The notes under the pieces are model-generated. The model had not been told where the DNA came from, ran no database searches, and was given only the letters and a program-made list of their open reading frames with translations. Both the position numbers and the translations under genes were made by a program. A stretch of DNA of 64,000 bases, taken from Osmia lignaria lignaria (Eukaryota; Arthropoda; Insecta; Hymenoptera; Megachilidae). This document shows positions 25,966 to 38,596 of the stretch, piece by piece (position 1 is the first letter of the stretch; every line of letters begins with the position of its first letter). The DNA is taken from positions 8,928,001 to 8,992,000 of the forward strand of contig NC_135036.1 of assembly GCF_051020975.1 (NCBI RefSeq). The letters are read 5' to 3'.

Positions 25966-26790
25966 TATTTAAAAATTTGAAAGTTCCTAAATCCTAAGGG
26001 CGCAAAATTCAAAGTTTCCAAAATTCTAAATTGCTAAATTTTTAAAATTCTAACTTTCCAAACTCAAAGCTTTCAAAATTCGAAAATTTTGCAATTCTAA
26101 AGTTACACATTGATCGATCAGAGAAAGCAGTTTTAATCTCTTAAATTTTTTTCATTTTCCTGAAATTATGAACACATACGGAAGATTGATTTTGTCCCCG
26201 ATTGATATACCGGAAGAGCGTTATAAGAACATAAAGGAAAAAAAAGGAACGTGATAAAAGACTGTCGTGTAAAAAAAAGAAAAAGAGGAAAGTTGCTTAC
26301 CTTATTTAAGCTAGAGGGTCGGGAAGCAAGGAGGCTCTCTCAGCTTGTCGACATGGTAGATACGATCAGCTGTTCACCAGGTCGAACGGTGGCCAGGAAT
26401 TCTTCAGTTTCGAAAAAAATCGTCGACGTGCGCGATTGCTGAGTCGACGTTGCGACACCGACGAAACGTAAAGGACCTCAAGGACGCGAATGTAGGCCCG
26501 TGAATGACCCATCTTCGATCGAATCCAGCGATTTCTCGCTTGTCTTCGACTGCTTGCTGATTTATCAGATCTTCCATGGCCACTTCAATCCCTCGCTGCA
26601 ATGTCGAATGAGATTATCGTTGCCAACAATTTTCTGGCAAACTTCTCTGAATGACAGGAAATAAGGGATGCAGTAATTCGCTCGTGTGGGAATTTTAGAG
26701 GACCTTAGGATTTTGGAATTTTAGAATTTTGGAAGCTTAAAATTTTGAGAGCTTAGGAATCTTAGAATCTTAGAATTTTGAAAATATTGA
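25966..26790. repeat. Two opposed degenerate arrays around a GC-richer core
   Basis: From 25966 to 26104 the + strand carries degenerate repeats close to TTTCCAAAATTCTAAA. From 26690 to 26790 it carries the reverse-complement form (TTAGAATTTTGGAA, TTAGGAATCTTAG). The two arrays thus flank about 585 bp in inverted orientation. The enclosed core is much richer in GC and CpG and holds a 65-codon - strand frame at 26404-26601 (MQRGIEVAMEDLINQQ...) without recognisable homology. Confidence 0.6.
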
Positions 26791-28539
26791 CAATTGGATT
26801 TTTCAAATGATGTGGGTAATTTCATGTTATTGTCACGGAATTAAAGCGAGAAGTAATTCAATGTGATATTATACAGGAAGAAGCAGCGATCACAGTTTAT
26901 ACCGATTATAAATCAAGTTAACCGACGTGCACCGAAACCCATGAAATCCTGTTCGAAGGTGGTAGTTAAGTTGTGGTTTGATTGACGGAAGCCAGTAAAT
27001 GAGAGCATCGCTTCTCTAGCATGTCATACAGAGGTCTCGAAATCCACACTGACCAACGGTCTACAAATGGTTTCGATAACGAAACTTTTCGAGAATCCTT
27101 AACCAAAGCGTAAAATTCATTCGAAAATCTGTCTATTGTCCCTCAAAAACATCTATTTTCTAATCAATATTTTATTGATGGTTTTCAACTATGATTTCAT
27201 GCCAATAATCCACAGATGAATTTCTTTCTACAATTGCTTCCCATTCCATATGTTTGCTTTCAAAATCAGCCTTCTGTCGGAATATACATTCAAGTATTGT
27301 GCGAAGGAAGAAAAATTGCCTCTGTTTTGAAGGATGCGATGAGGCAAGGCACAATGCTTCCCGACTTCGCCTCTAGCAAATATTTTCAGGTCGCTGTCAC
27401 TGGTGCCATTGTGAAAAAAGTGACAAAATGACGAATCGCTGCTTTGTTTTTCGAAGATAGTTTCACAGAAGTGTGTTCATATATTTCGAAATTCATTTTA
27501 AATTCTAAAGGATACTTTTCTATTCCTGAACCAATTGAATTTTTATAGATCGTATTAGAAAATAATTTGTTTAATTAAATTTAACGAATCTAATATTAAT
27601 AATACAATATGCAAGTTAATGTAGCAATTTAAAATTAAGCTCCTTGTTCTTTTATAATCTTCACAGCGGAACTAATAATTGCAGGTAATTACGGCATATT
27701 AAAATTGGAATTTTAATGGACATGAACAGAATTTACTGGACCCAGGAGGTGCAACATGCGCAATTACACGCATAGTGCGTTCATTTTAATTATTTGTGAA
27801 CTTTCGCGGACAGTAATTTGGAAGCAGGCCAAAAGTTACTTGTCAAATGTTGTAACTATGAAATCAATTTACCAAATAATAATGAAAAATAAATGAAACA
27901 CGGCCAATCAATGGAAACACTGTAGATTTTTATGGTATTCTTAAAACAAATAACAATTTCAAAAACTATACTTTTGTTATTATTTTTAATAAAAATTATT
28001 AAATAAATAAAAACCGCAAACCGCAGCAGGTTTAACCGAGACAATATATCATAGCTTTATTTTATTTTTCATTCCTATTGCAGTCTGGTATTGATTGACA
28101 AAAAATTCTATACCATGCTATAAATTTGGTGTGTTTTAGTTCGGAAGCTTACCTACGACAAAGCATTATTTGGTATCCAAAATTTTATCACCAGCAGATG
28201 GTAGTACACCCGTTCGTATTAGTAATCGCGATATTGATGATTGCCGTTAAACAATAGACTACAAATTATCCGCATATTGCAATGCAGGTTACCTAAAATT
28301 GGGTCTCTGGCTAATTGCCATCATCCTCTTTGGGTTTAACACAAAAAGGTAAAGAGAAAAATGGTAGGAAGGTAATCTAATTCGTTGGAAGAGTACCACA
28401 AACTTCCGACTGCAGCCAAGGATTAGAACTTTGTTCCCGCTTATTCAATTGATTTCGAATGAACTTATGTACATAAATATTAGTAGGAAGTGTTTACAGT
28501 ACCGAGCATGGTAGGGTTCCACAGGTAAATAAGCCTCCC

Positions 28540-28640
28540 CTTCTCTAGACCCCGGTCCGTACGCCTCAGCGGTCCCAGGTAGACTGACGATGGTGGGGAG
28601 AGGTGGGTATGCAGACCCCCCACCACTTGCGTCGTAACAT
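28540..28640. other. Isolated GC-rich block
   Basis: About 100 bp of strongly GC-rich sequence (CTCCCC... GGGGAG, then CCCCCCACCACTT) inside AT-rich DNA. It contains self-complementary stretches such as GTGGGGAG against CCCCACCAC-type runs. It may be a captured fragment of a structured element or a regulatory island. I cannot name it. Confidence 0.4.
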
Positions 28641-30300
28641 TTGCGCGCGAAAATTTAAATCTAATTTAACATTTAATTAGTAATATTATAATACACGTAA
28701 ATGTAAATATCAAATGATGGATTTCGAAATACAGAACGTTTGATAGAATTTGATGAAACTGTTGACACACATTTTATTAATATTCTTAACACAAGACAAC
28801 TGATTGTCCAATATAACAGATCAACCAATTCACAGTATAATTGTCAAATAGCAGAGCCAAAATTTTTGCTGAGCAAATGTACGATTCAGATCTAAAATGT
28901 TTATTAAACTCGTATCTATTATTCGGTTCACATATATCATAAAAAGAAGAGCCAAATAATATTTTATAATGAATCTTCTACGAGTATCTTTAATAAACGC
29001 CAATATATTTCACACGAATAGCATGTCCCATTAAAATGTTATTAAATATTGGATTTCCATTTTAGATAAATTTAATCTGAACAGTGCAGGAGGGTTGAGA
29101 TCGTTGTCTTTCGGATTTTTTAAATTTCGTTATTAAGTTTCTTTACATATTATTTTCTCAATATATGAAAGCTTTTTGTATCAAAATTTGAATGTTTAAT
29201 TTTAGTTCATACCTTGTTGTACGCGTTCTGTAGGTCTAGGTCACGATTCAAGACTACTATCATTAACTAAAATAAATTTTTCATGAATAATCGTCTGGGT
29301 CATTTTGTATCGATTAAATTAAACCAAAGATAAGCTCATAAACTCACTTAGCCTTTAACAAAACTTATTTCAACTCATTCCAGTTCAAGACATTAATTTA
29401 AAACTTTTTTATTATACCAATTTACCGCATCTTCGTTGAAGATATCTATACTATTATCTATCTGTTTTTATAATTAATGTGCACCCCAAAATTTTAATCC
29501 AATTACAAAATATATTCTTTTTATCTTCAATAAAAACGTGATCAGCTTAATAATAAAAAATATTTCATTCATTTGTTGAATACAACTATTATAGTTTCAT
29601 ATGGTATCCAACAATTTTCCTTTGTCCAAAAATTCAACAGGAAACATGATAAATAAATTTCCATGTTCAGTTTCTGTTGTACCTAGTTTTCCCACATAAA
29701 CTAGTATTTGTTTTTCATCCAACTACACGTGTATTCCAATAAACAAATACCGCAGTGATCCTTGTTTAATACGGAAAAACTTTCTCCTCTCTCTACATCA
29801 ATCCTTCAACCAATTATCCTTTTAACCAATCGTTTTAATCTAAATTCATTAAACTCGTACCATGGACCAGAATCCCAAAGAGAATCGGCCAGACCTCGAC
29901 TAAACCATTGAACATCAATTAACATCACCGCGCTCGTTTGTTTTCTAGTTTCCGGCTGAAATAAATTTCACTCATATCGTTTGCGATAACAAAATAAAAA
30001 ATAACCACCGACAAGAATTGTATACATTGCTGAGGAATACCACAAATACGATGAACATTAAAAAATTAAATAATTTATAGTCGTTAATAAAATGATCAAT
30101 TTTGAAAGTAATATAATTCAGCAGGAAAATTTTTTCAGCGATCAGCTATCCAAAGGTTAATAGACTTAAATTGCAAGAAACATTTGGTATTGTTAAAATG
30201 ATAGGAGCGATTGAAGCACGTGGTTTGAAACGGATCTAAGGGAACGAGCGGACGAAGCTTAAGAGGCCGATCTGCGCAAGCACAGGTGCAAGTTCGAGGG

Positions 30301-30306
30301 TATAAA
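30301..30306 (+). promoter_or_regulatory. TATA box of a + strand promoter
   Basis: GGGTATAAAGAGG is a consensus TATA box at the start of a CpG-richer stretch. A cATTTTG initiator-like site lies about 32 bp downstream. It is followed by a leader ending in a clean splice donor, so this reads as a true promoter. It most likely drives the calexcitin gene, the next + strand gene. Confidence 0.6.
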
Positions 30307-30332
30307 GAGGAGAAGCTGGAGCTCGGTGCGCG

Positions 30333-30521
30333 CATTTTGTGCTTTATCTGTTTGTCATTCGCGTCGCATATTCGCTCCAAAGTTTCGCCGCGATTTCATA
30401 CGTTTTTTCCACGCTTGCACGCGTTTCATTGACACGCTCCAGGTATTCGTGCGGAAATCCTTCGCGTTTTCATCGCACCGTTCGATTACACTGTCGATCC
30501 AGCCGCGTTCAGCCCGATCAG
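30333..30521 (+). other. Probable non-coding first exon, likely of calexcitin
   Basis: A GC-richer leader of about 190 nt ends in ATCAG|GTAGGT. It has overlapping short open frames on both strands but none that resembles a protein. The next good + strand acceptor directly before a gene start is at 55014 (polypyrimidine tract, then TTACAG), nine nt before the calexcitin ATG. Linking the two gives a 5' UTR intron of about 24.5 kb, a pattern common in insect neuronal genes. The link is inferred. Confidence 0.45.
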
Positions 30522-33500
30522 GTAGGTGTCCAGCATTCATTTTTTTATTTCATTTCAAAAACGTATAATTCAAAGAAACGCTGTGACAATGTTTCACGAA
30601 GAATGTGCTTTTATTAATAATTCATCTGCGATGAAGTTTCAAAGGATAATCAGTGAACAACGTGGTCACAGTGTGATTCTTCTTTCGAAGAAAATAGATG
30701 AATTTTAGTTTTAAATTTGAACGAGTGTATTGTTAATGGTGTCGACAAATAATTGAAGACACGAGTGGATAAAAGTGTCATTTCAAATGAATTAATTATT
30801 TGGAACAAAGTTGATAAATTTTCAATTGGAACTTTAATGCACTGTTATTAATGGTAATGATAGTATAGGTATATTTCTTTTTTAATTAAAAAGAAATTAA
30901 TTGAAATATTCCTCGAGTTTTTAAAAGACAAAAGTATTATTATTCCTTGAAAATTCGAAGTAGTAACAATAGAAAAGAAGAAATATGCGATGGTAGCTTA
31001 TGAGTATTACTACATCGAAAAATGCATTTTGAAAAAAGATGTGTTAAGTGACACCGTGTCTTCAATTTTGAGGTGACAATTATTCACATTAATAATGGAA
31101 CACCTCGCTGCTTCATTTTGCAAAGGATTATTTAAATATCGTGTTGTTTGCGTTTCGAAAATGTTATTCATTAGTAAATTATAATTTGTGAGTATATAAA
31201 CAATTTCTTCTTAACAGAAATTTTGTAAAGAAAATTCCAGTACTTTTTTAATTCGCTTGTTCACGAAGAAGATTTAAGTACTCCGTTATGTCAGGGCACA
31301 TTCCAGTCAATTTATCTTTGCAATTGGTTAATTGCAGAGTACTTTATTAAGCTAAGAAATCATGTATGTTACAGCAACGAGTTTCCTGTATAGCAATTAA
31401 CGTTTTTCAAGATTTGATTAGACGTTCTTTGAACCCACCTCTTAATTGTTTAACAATTTAACAGTTGATATTGAATTTTCTGTTCAACGAGACAATTAAT
31501 TTAATCGTGAACGTACCATCGTTCGAATATTTTCATGTATTTTTCAAAATTTCTACGTCACTTCAAAACCTTGAACGAGCGACACTGTGCGAAAAGTACA
31601 AAGTACCATTTAGGGGCTTTGTCATCTTAGGGCTTCAATTATGGCAAGTACCCGAGCTCAAAAGTTGCTTTAAGGTTGTGAAGTATCGAACAAGCTTAAC
31701 ACGTTTAAAAATTTCGCATACTTTTGCGCCTAACGAAAGTTTTTGTTTGAATTCCATATAATTCTTTTCATCAGTCAACAAGAAGTTCAGAAATATCACG
31801 GTTAACGAAGCATTGATTTTTCAACCTTTGAAATAAACTTCTGCAGTCTACGACGACTTTCTGCGGACGACTGACTTCGTTATCTTCAAAAATTGATAAT
31901 CTATATCCATTGGAATGGCACCATTTATTTTTTATTTGCTATAAATTTTAGCAAATTTTAGAAAAATACTTTTGTTAGTATTCAATACGAAGTTTGATAT
32001 AATTAGTTAATTAATATGTGCGAAAACATTTGATTCGATATGATACAATTACAAAGAACAATCCATGTTCATTTTTGTTTAATATGCAAGGCTATTTCCA
32101 TTGCCAATAGCTCTTCACACGAGGACAATAATGGACGGTGAACAATGAAATACAGGTTTTCACAATCGCAGTTATTACAGGATGATTGTCAATAAATATC
32201 AAACGTGAAGTGTCTATTATCTCTTTATGTCGCGTTGACGAACAAGAAGGCCGTGCGTTTCTGTGACTTTTAATGAAGAACGAAGGCATCGTTAATTCCA
32301 TTATCGTTCGTTTTGTGTAATTAAAATATTGAAGAAATCTTCTTTATTAAATAAAAATAAAATAAACATTTTATTTTTGACTTATAAATTAGTTATACGA
32401 AATTGGATCGGTCGTTTAACGTGCTGATAAATAACAAGTAAACGATCGTATCATCCATCGTAGCACCCTGCTGTCAGAAATGGTAGGATATTCGGCGAAA
32501 AAATAATTAGCTAAGGCGGCCGAGCTCCATTTCTGCTGAAATTCCAATTATTTCGTTGCTGAATCGTGTTTCGATCGATCATTTAACGTCACACATACAC
32601 ACACGACCCCCCTGTTCTTCTTCGACATGAAACTTCATCGTCGCTCAGTGGTCCAATAATCTTTCTCCAAGATAAGAACGTTCGATAAGGAAACGCCACT
32701 TCGATGTTGATTCTCTTATGCAGCTTATCAATTTAATCTTACATTAGTTTTTCTTCTTACCCTCGCTACCATAGTGCACAGCAATATCGTGAACATATTT
32801 ATTTATTAATAACCAGGAAGGTTGCTTTTAGTGGATAAAATGGAAAACAGGCACGTATCGTGTTACATATAATGCATTATGTAAAGGAGTTTGGATGATG
32901 ATGCTTGTGTAACAGATGGATTTTGAATGCAATTAGAAGTTTTAAGGGGGTTTCCAAATGCAACAACAATAATTTTTAATCAAATTTTATACGATTGTGA
33001 AGAGTCCATCGAGTCGTGCAAGGAATTATTTATTTTCTTACTGAAATTTATTCTGAAGAAATAAAATTATCCCTCTCAGTTTGACAAATTTTTAAAAGTT
33101 TCATTCAAATCAGAATTGAAATTAATTAGGAAGAATTCATTTCTACTTTGAAAAAGCAACAAGTGGTAATACATTTCTAACAATTTTCATATTATGCTTC
33201 ATAAATTTATATATGTGTGAAGTGTAAAGTGAAGTTCCTTTATTATCTAATAAAAGTTATCCGGTAATAAGTCTATTTTCTCACTAAAAAATTAAATAGT
33301 TGAAATATTAATCCCTTGTAGCTCCTAAAAGGTTTTCCCTGAAAGCATCAAAGTAAGTAATAAAGAGATTATTTATCAACTTTTGAGGAACTATTTGCAT
33401 TCAGGAATACCACGTAGAAAGTTTTCTTGTTCAAGAAATTACGAAAGAGTTTGGAGTAAAGAGAGTAATAAAGTGAGAACTATGAACAAAATATAAACTT

Positions 33501-33744
33501 ATCCGGCTATAAAATCAACCTTGTATAACAGAGGAATGATGATTAAATAATAGTCCTAGAAATTAAAATTACACTCGCAATTAGAGGTGGAGTGGGATTT
33601 AAATTTCTACCTGGGGATTAGTAACACGTCGAGATTTTCACTTTTCTTCGTCGATAAAAGAAAAGTCCATAAAATAAGTCTCATTTGTAGGCGGAAGAGG
33701 AAGTCTTAAACCAGCGTTTAAACACACTTTTTATTCGGAAAAAA

Positions 33745-34149
33745 ATGAAGCGTTGCTCGACTAAAGCTGATTTACAGTGTCCGAAGTTTCGCCAACTCTG
33801 GACGTTATTCGGAACAGAGCAATTCTGTTTCTTCTCCCCGGAGGCAGCGTCGAATTTGACTTTTTATTCATGCCGCAGACGCAAATGCATTCGGAAGTTA
33901 AATTATTATTTTGCAACTACCGTGCAAATGTGTGGTCTGTTCGTAAAGCACGCAAGCTTCGTTGGAACTTCGAAATTGCAAAACGAAATAAAGAAAAAAG
34001 AAAAAACCCTGTACGTGAGTTCGGATCGTCGACTAGTTTCATTCAAAATTAAAACGCTTCATCAACCGTTTTGGTTTTACTCTTTTTGTAATTACAATGC
34101 TAATGAGTGCACTGTGGTCATTTATGGACATTGTCACAATTCATGGTAA
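33745..34149 (+). other. 134-codon open frame of unknown status
   Basis: ATG-initiated frame (MKRCSTKADLQ...GHCHNSW) with eight or more cysteines and no signal peptide or known domain. A 91-codon frame overlaps it in another frame, which argues for a GC-richer, stop-poor stretch rather than a gene. No flanking splice or polyadenylation context stands out. Confidence 0.15.
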
Positions 34150-37100
34150 AATTTAATTTCAAATACCGATTTGATTTTCTTTGAAATAGATTTGGATAGA
34201 TGTGTATAAGAGATCCAAACAAATTTTCACCAAGTTTCTTATCATAAACATATATTCAATCGAGCTGCATTTTTCTGTAAAAATAGAAACGGAGAGTTTC
34301 AAGCAAACTCTACAAATTTACATTTTTTATTTATTTTAAAAATAAATTTTTCTAGTTAAATTCTTTTTCTATAAATATTAAAATATAAAATGTGTATCAT
34401 ATTTTTCACTTTTAATTATACTTGAATGACAATAAAAAGTAATATTTGCACATTTAAAAACGTGTATCCTATGAAGCAAAAGGGGTGGCTCTGCCAAAAA
34501 GACCATGGAAAATTTCAAGAGAATACCTGCCCTTTATACGTGCTATCAATTGTTCTCTTGTATTTGGTTTAGCTGAAACGATACACAGAGTGTCGTTCAA
34601 TTAACTCGAGACGATGGAATCCAAAGGATTTAAGTGAGGGAAACGGGGCAGCCTTATGACGGCAATATTCAGACGCTCATTTCTCTGCGACCATTGAGAA
34701 TCTGGTTTGAGTCGATGATACGTTTCTCGCTCAAAATTGGCACGATTTGCTGGCTAACAAGTAACCAGCCATAATGCTTTGAACAATACCGAAATAAAAG
34801 GGTAATTTTCCTTACATAAACAGATACGAACTCACGTGAAACTTACAGAAATTATTTTTTGAGAAACTAATAATGATTATGATTATATACAAAAATTAAT
34901 AGAAACAAGAATAAAATCTTCAATAGTTTTAGATTCACCTAAAGCATCCATCTAAATGTTTGATTAATCAATGACCTAAATAAAGAAGTGATCAATAATT
35001 ATCAATAGGCATTAGAACTAAAAGGACGATTTCGATGCTCCAATTTACCACGAGACTAATTCCAGACCGTAGGCCTAGCATTTTCACTAAATCCGACGCT
35101 CTTTTTTCTCTTTTTTCTTTCGGTTGTTTAGCCTGGAAATCGGAGTCCACCTGCGAAGGGTGGACTACGGACTGGCTAAAGTTTCCTTCAATTTGTCGAA
35201 ACAGAGATTACAGCCTGGCAGCGTGTCGTTTAAATGCTGCGATCGGTTGAACTACACAGTGATTGCACGTACAAATATACAATTAAGGGTTCATTTGGGA
35301 GACGCGACCTGAGAAATTCGACTGAACATTTTGTTAATTGACTATTGGACCTGGTAAAAGAGCAATGAGATAGTTGAACAAAAGTTCTTCCAGAGGATGA
35401 TCTTTTCGCTGACTATTAAATTAGATGCCCTATGAAAAGGTAGTTTTATTTCTAGATTCAAGTTTAACATAGATAGTAGCTCTAAAATATAATTATTTTA
35501 TATTTTAGTGAAGCGGCAAATTGAAATATCATATTAATAAACTAATTTCTAATATCGAGCTGTGAAAGTTGCTTATAAAATATGAGGCTGTCAAGGGATA
35601 TACTTTTCTGTATTGGACCGCCCTGGTGATGATAACGGTTATTACACTATTACTGTCTAATATAATAAATCTGACCATCTCATATGGCTATCTAGAGACT
35701 CTCTTTCACCAAGTATCACGGTAAGATTGACGTTTCGATGCTTTTGGAATTATTTATCCCTTTAAGAAGGGTAGTTCTGTTGGAGAAAATACTTCGATAA
35801 GACGGATAGCTTACTCCCTATCAATATTGGATTACAATGAAGGACCCCTTAGCCTGTAATGCAAATAAATCCTTCAAAATATAAATCACGTATCTGGTTC
35901 AATACGGACTTTTTATTTCCCATTCGATATGTTAGTGCAACGTGGAAGTATCAGCTACGATTTGAATTCTTAAATCAATATGTAAAACTTTACATATATT
36001 TGCTTTTAAAGTATTAACATGAATCAAATTGCAATGTCCTTTTTCCAAATAAATTTAATTGATAACCGAGGATTTAGGTTAATGAAAATTTGAATTACGA
36101 GACAAAGTAGTTGAAACGTTATTTCATAAACGATATCAATTATCTGTGATTATAATTTATAACACACGAATGAAATTGAAATGAATGTTTTCGCTTATCA
36201 AAACTTTTTAAAAGAAATCATCAAGTTTCATAAATCTCGTTGCGAAATTTTATGAAATTTATCCTCTAAATTTTAAAGCGAGTAATCTTTAAACTGAAAT
36301 AAGTTCAGCCAAATCCATTGCTCGAATAAAATTGTTTCGTTTCAACATTTTTACTCGTACTCTTTGACAGATTACATATTTATGAATGTATGTTAATACT
36401 GAAAAACTGAAAATTATTCCAAAGATTTCCCTCATTGAGGGTATTTCGGGATGCTAAAAAGCAGCAATTCAAAAGGAAAAAGAAGATTGATCGAGGTGTG
36501 AAATTCGTTCCCTGGAGAGAAAGTGACAAACAGCAAACATTGCAACTAACATTCTATAAGAGCGGAAAAATCTGCCACACCTGACACAACGTGGCTTCGT
36601 TTCGTACGTTCCATGTGATATATTACAAAGCCAACGAGAGATCGAACCCCCTATAACCCCATAAATTATCCGTGGTTTGCTCCCGAGCTTTTCCACCACA
36701 TGCAAGCTACTTGAAAAATCTTCGCTTGCTGGGAAGAATTTGTTTTGTGCATGTTGCAACACCTGCTACGACACAATTTCTTTTTTTTTCTTAATACCAT
36801 TTTGAATATCACATCAACATTTTATGGTGTAGTGACACCTATAGTATTTTAGATTCTAATGATGCATTTGAAAAATAATTTTTCCACATCAAATTAGAAT
36901 CATGAAATTTCGCAAAAATTTTAAGAGGAACCGATAGTTCTGCTTCAAGCCCGATGTAATTAACTTCGTTTAAGTTCCCAGTAACCAGCTTGGAACAATT
37001 TCCAATCGCACAAAGCAGCTGCAATAACAATATTCCGTAGCCCTCAGAGTCGAAGCTTCCTTTAAAAGTATCATTTGTATCTCTCACGATGAGAAGAACA

Positions 37101-38494
37101 GGCTATTCAAGAGCTTGGTGAAGAAAATAACGCGTTTATGCTTTTTCCCGACTAAAGACGCAACATTTTGCTAATCACAGGTTAATGAGTTTCATAATTT
37201 AACCCTTTCCTAACTTGTTGAATAATGCAATTTATAAAATATCTACTATAATACCTATGTTTATAATTCATTTCTCGTTCAGTAGCTTATTCTCAAAGTT
37301 CGCAATTTTTTAAATTACTCAATAAATTAACTTTGAGAAGGTAATTCTGCGTCGAAGATAACAGCGTTATAAAGTCAATTATAAAGAGCTGAAGTTCTTT
37401 GTTTAGAAACTGTCTGCAGACTCTACGCTTTCGTCTTTTCCTTTCTTGGAAAATCTAGTTTATGAAATTACTTTCAAGGTGAAAGGACAAAGGCATTCAA
37501 TTTGATTATAATGCGTAATGAAAAAAACCATGTAACATATGAATGTTTGGTTTTTTGTAATTTTTTCAATTTGACTGAAACCAAGGAACTCCAAAGTGTT
37601 GAAAGGTTTAAGCTCAGCCCATACTTTAATTTTGAAGAAAAATCAATCATGTTCGGGGTAGCTTGAAGAGCGACTAATTAAGAAAATTATAATTTCCAGA
37701 AAAAGTTTGTTCATTATGAATTTACGGTCCTGCTTTTAGTGGATCATAAAACAAAAGTGTAATTATGAAACGATGAAGAGGGAAAAGTAAAAACTTCGAC
37801 TCACTTTAATAAATATTGTAATAAAAATAATTAGGCACAATTTATGATAATCACTTTCCTTCCTAATCTGCCTACTAATTTCTACCAGATATCAAAATTA
37901 AATTATAAATCAAATAATTTATAAACGTATAAATCACATAAAATGACATAAAATTTATGAAATATAATATTTTAAAAAGATTCGAATGGATAAAAATTCT
38001 GTCGTTGTCGAAGTAATATTAATTACATGATACGAATCTATGCGTATCAATATGAACTGAAAACTGCTTTAATTAAAATATGATATGGAATATGGGAATT
38101 CATCAGATTACTGTTTCATGTAACGAAAATGAATGCATCAGTCTATGTAATATCATCGCATACATGTCTACGCATTTTACAATTAATATCGCAACTGAAT
38201 CAATTCGGACTAGAAATGAAAGGTTTAATAAAAGTTCTTTGTGTTACACATATTGAACTTAAAAAAAATAAAAGACACCATAAGGTAAGGCAAAAGTGTA
38301 AGCAAATAACATTGATCAAATTGTAATTTATTACACAGATCGCAAATGTGTCTTTTTCTCTAGATAGAAGCGTACTTTCGGTATGCAAAAGCAGAGAATC
38401 AATCATTGTTTTTCAATCTATGAATCACACTCGCTACGAGTGACTGATGACATTTATCTAGTGTGATAATTTATACGGCTTTCCTGGATAAAAG

Positions 38495-38596
38495 TATATA
38501 GAACGGAACACGTGTTGCTCACTTCTATCTTATCGAGCTTGAATAAAGTAGGAGAAAATCATTCCCATATTATACAAGTCAGTTCCAATCAATCAA
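38495..38596 (+). promoter_or_regulatory. Candidate alternative promoter and first exon
   Basis: TATATA at 38495-38500 is followed 26 bp on by a TCACTT initiator-like site and then, about 75 nt later, by a strong donor (TCAA|GTGAGTAAG) at 38597. This could be an internal non-coding first exon spliced to 55015. Support is only the arrangement of the three signals. Confidence 0.25.

Larger units (their letters stand above)
20057..30300. other. Intergenic region between divergent promoters
   Basis: About 10 kb between the CCHamide-1 promoter (- strand) and the promoter at 30.3 kb (+ strand). I find no convincing coding exon. It holds a TTAA-repeat left end (20966), a perfect small inverted repeat (21180-21252), GC-richer patches near 21540-21650 and 22730-22920 that could be enhancers, a pair of oppositely oriented degenerate arrays (25966-26790) and a GC-rich insert (28540-28640). 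Confidence 0.55.
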
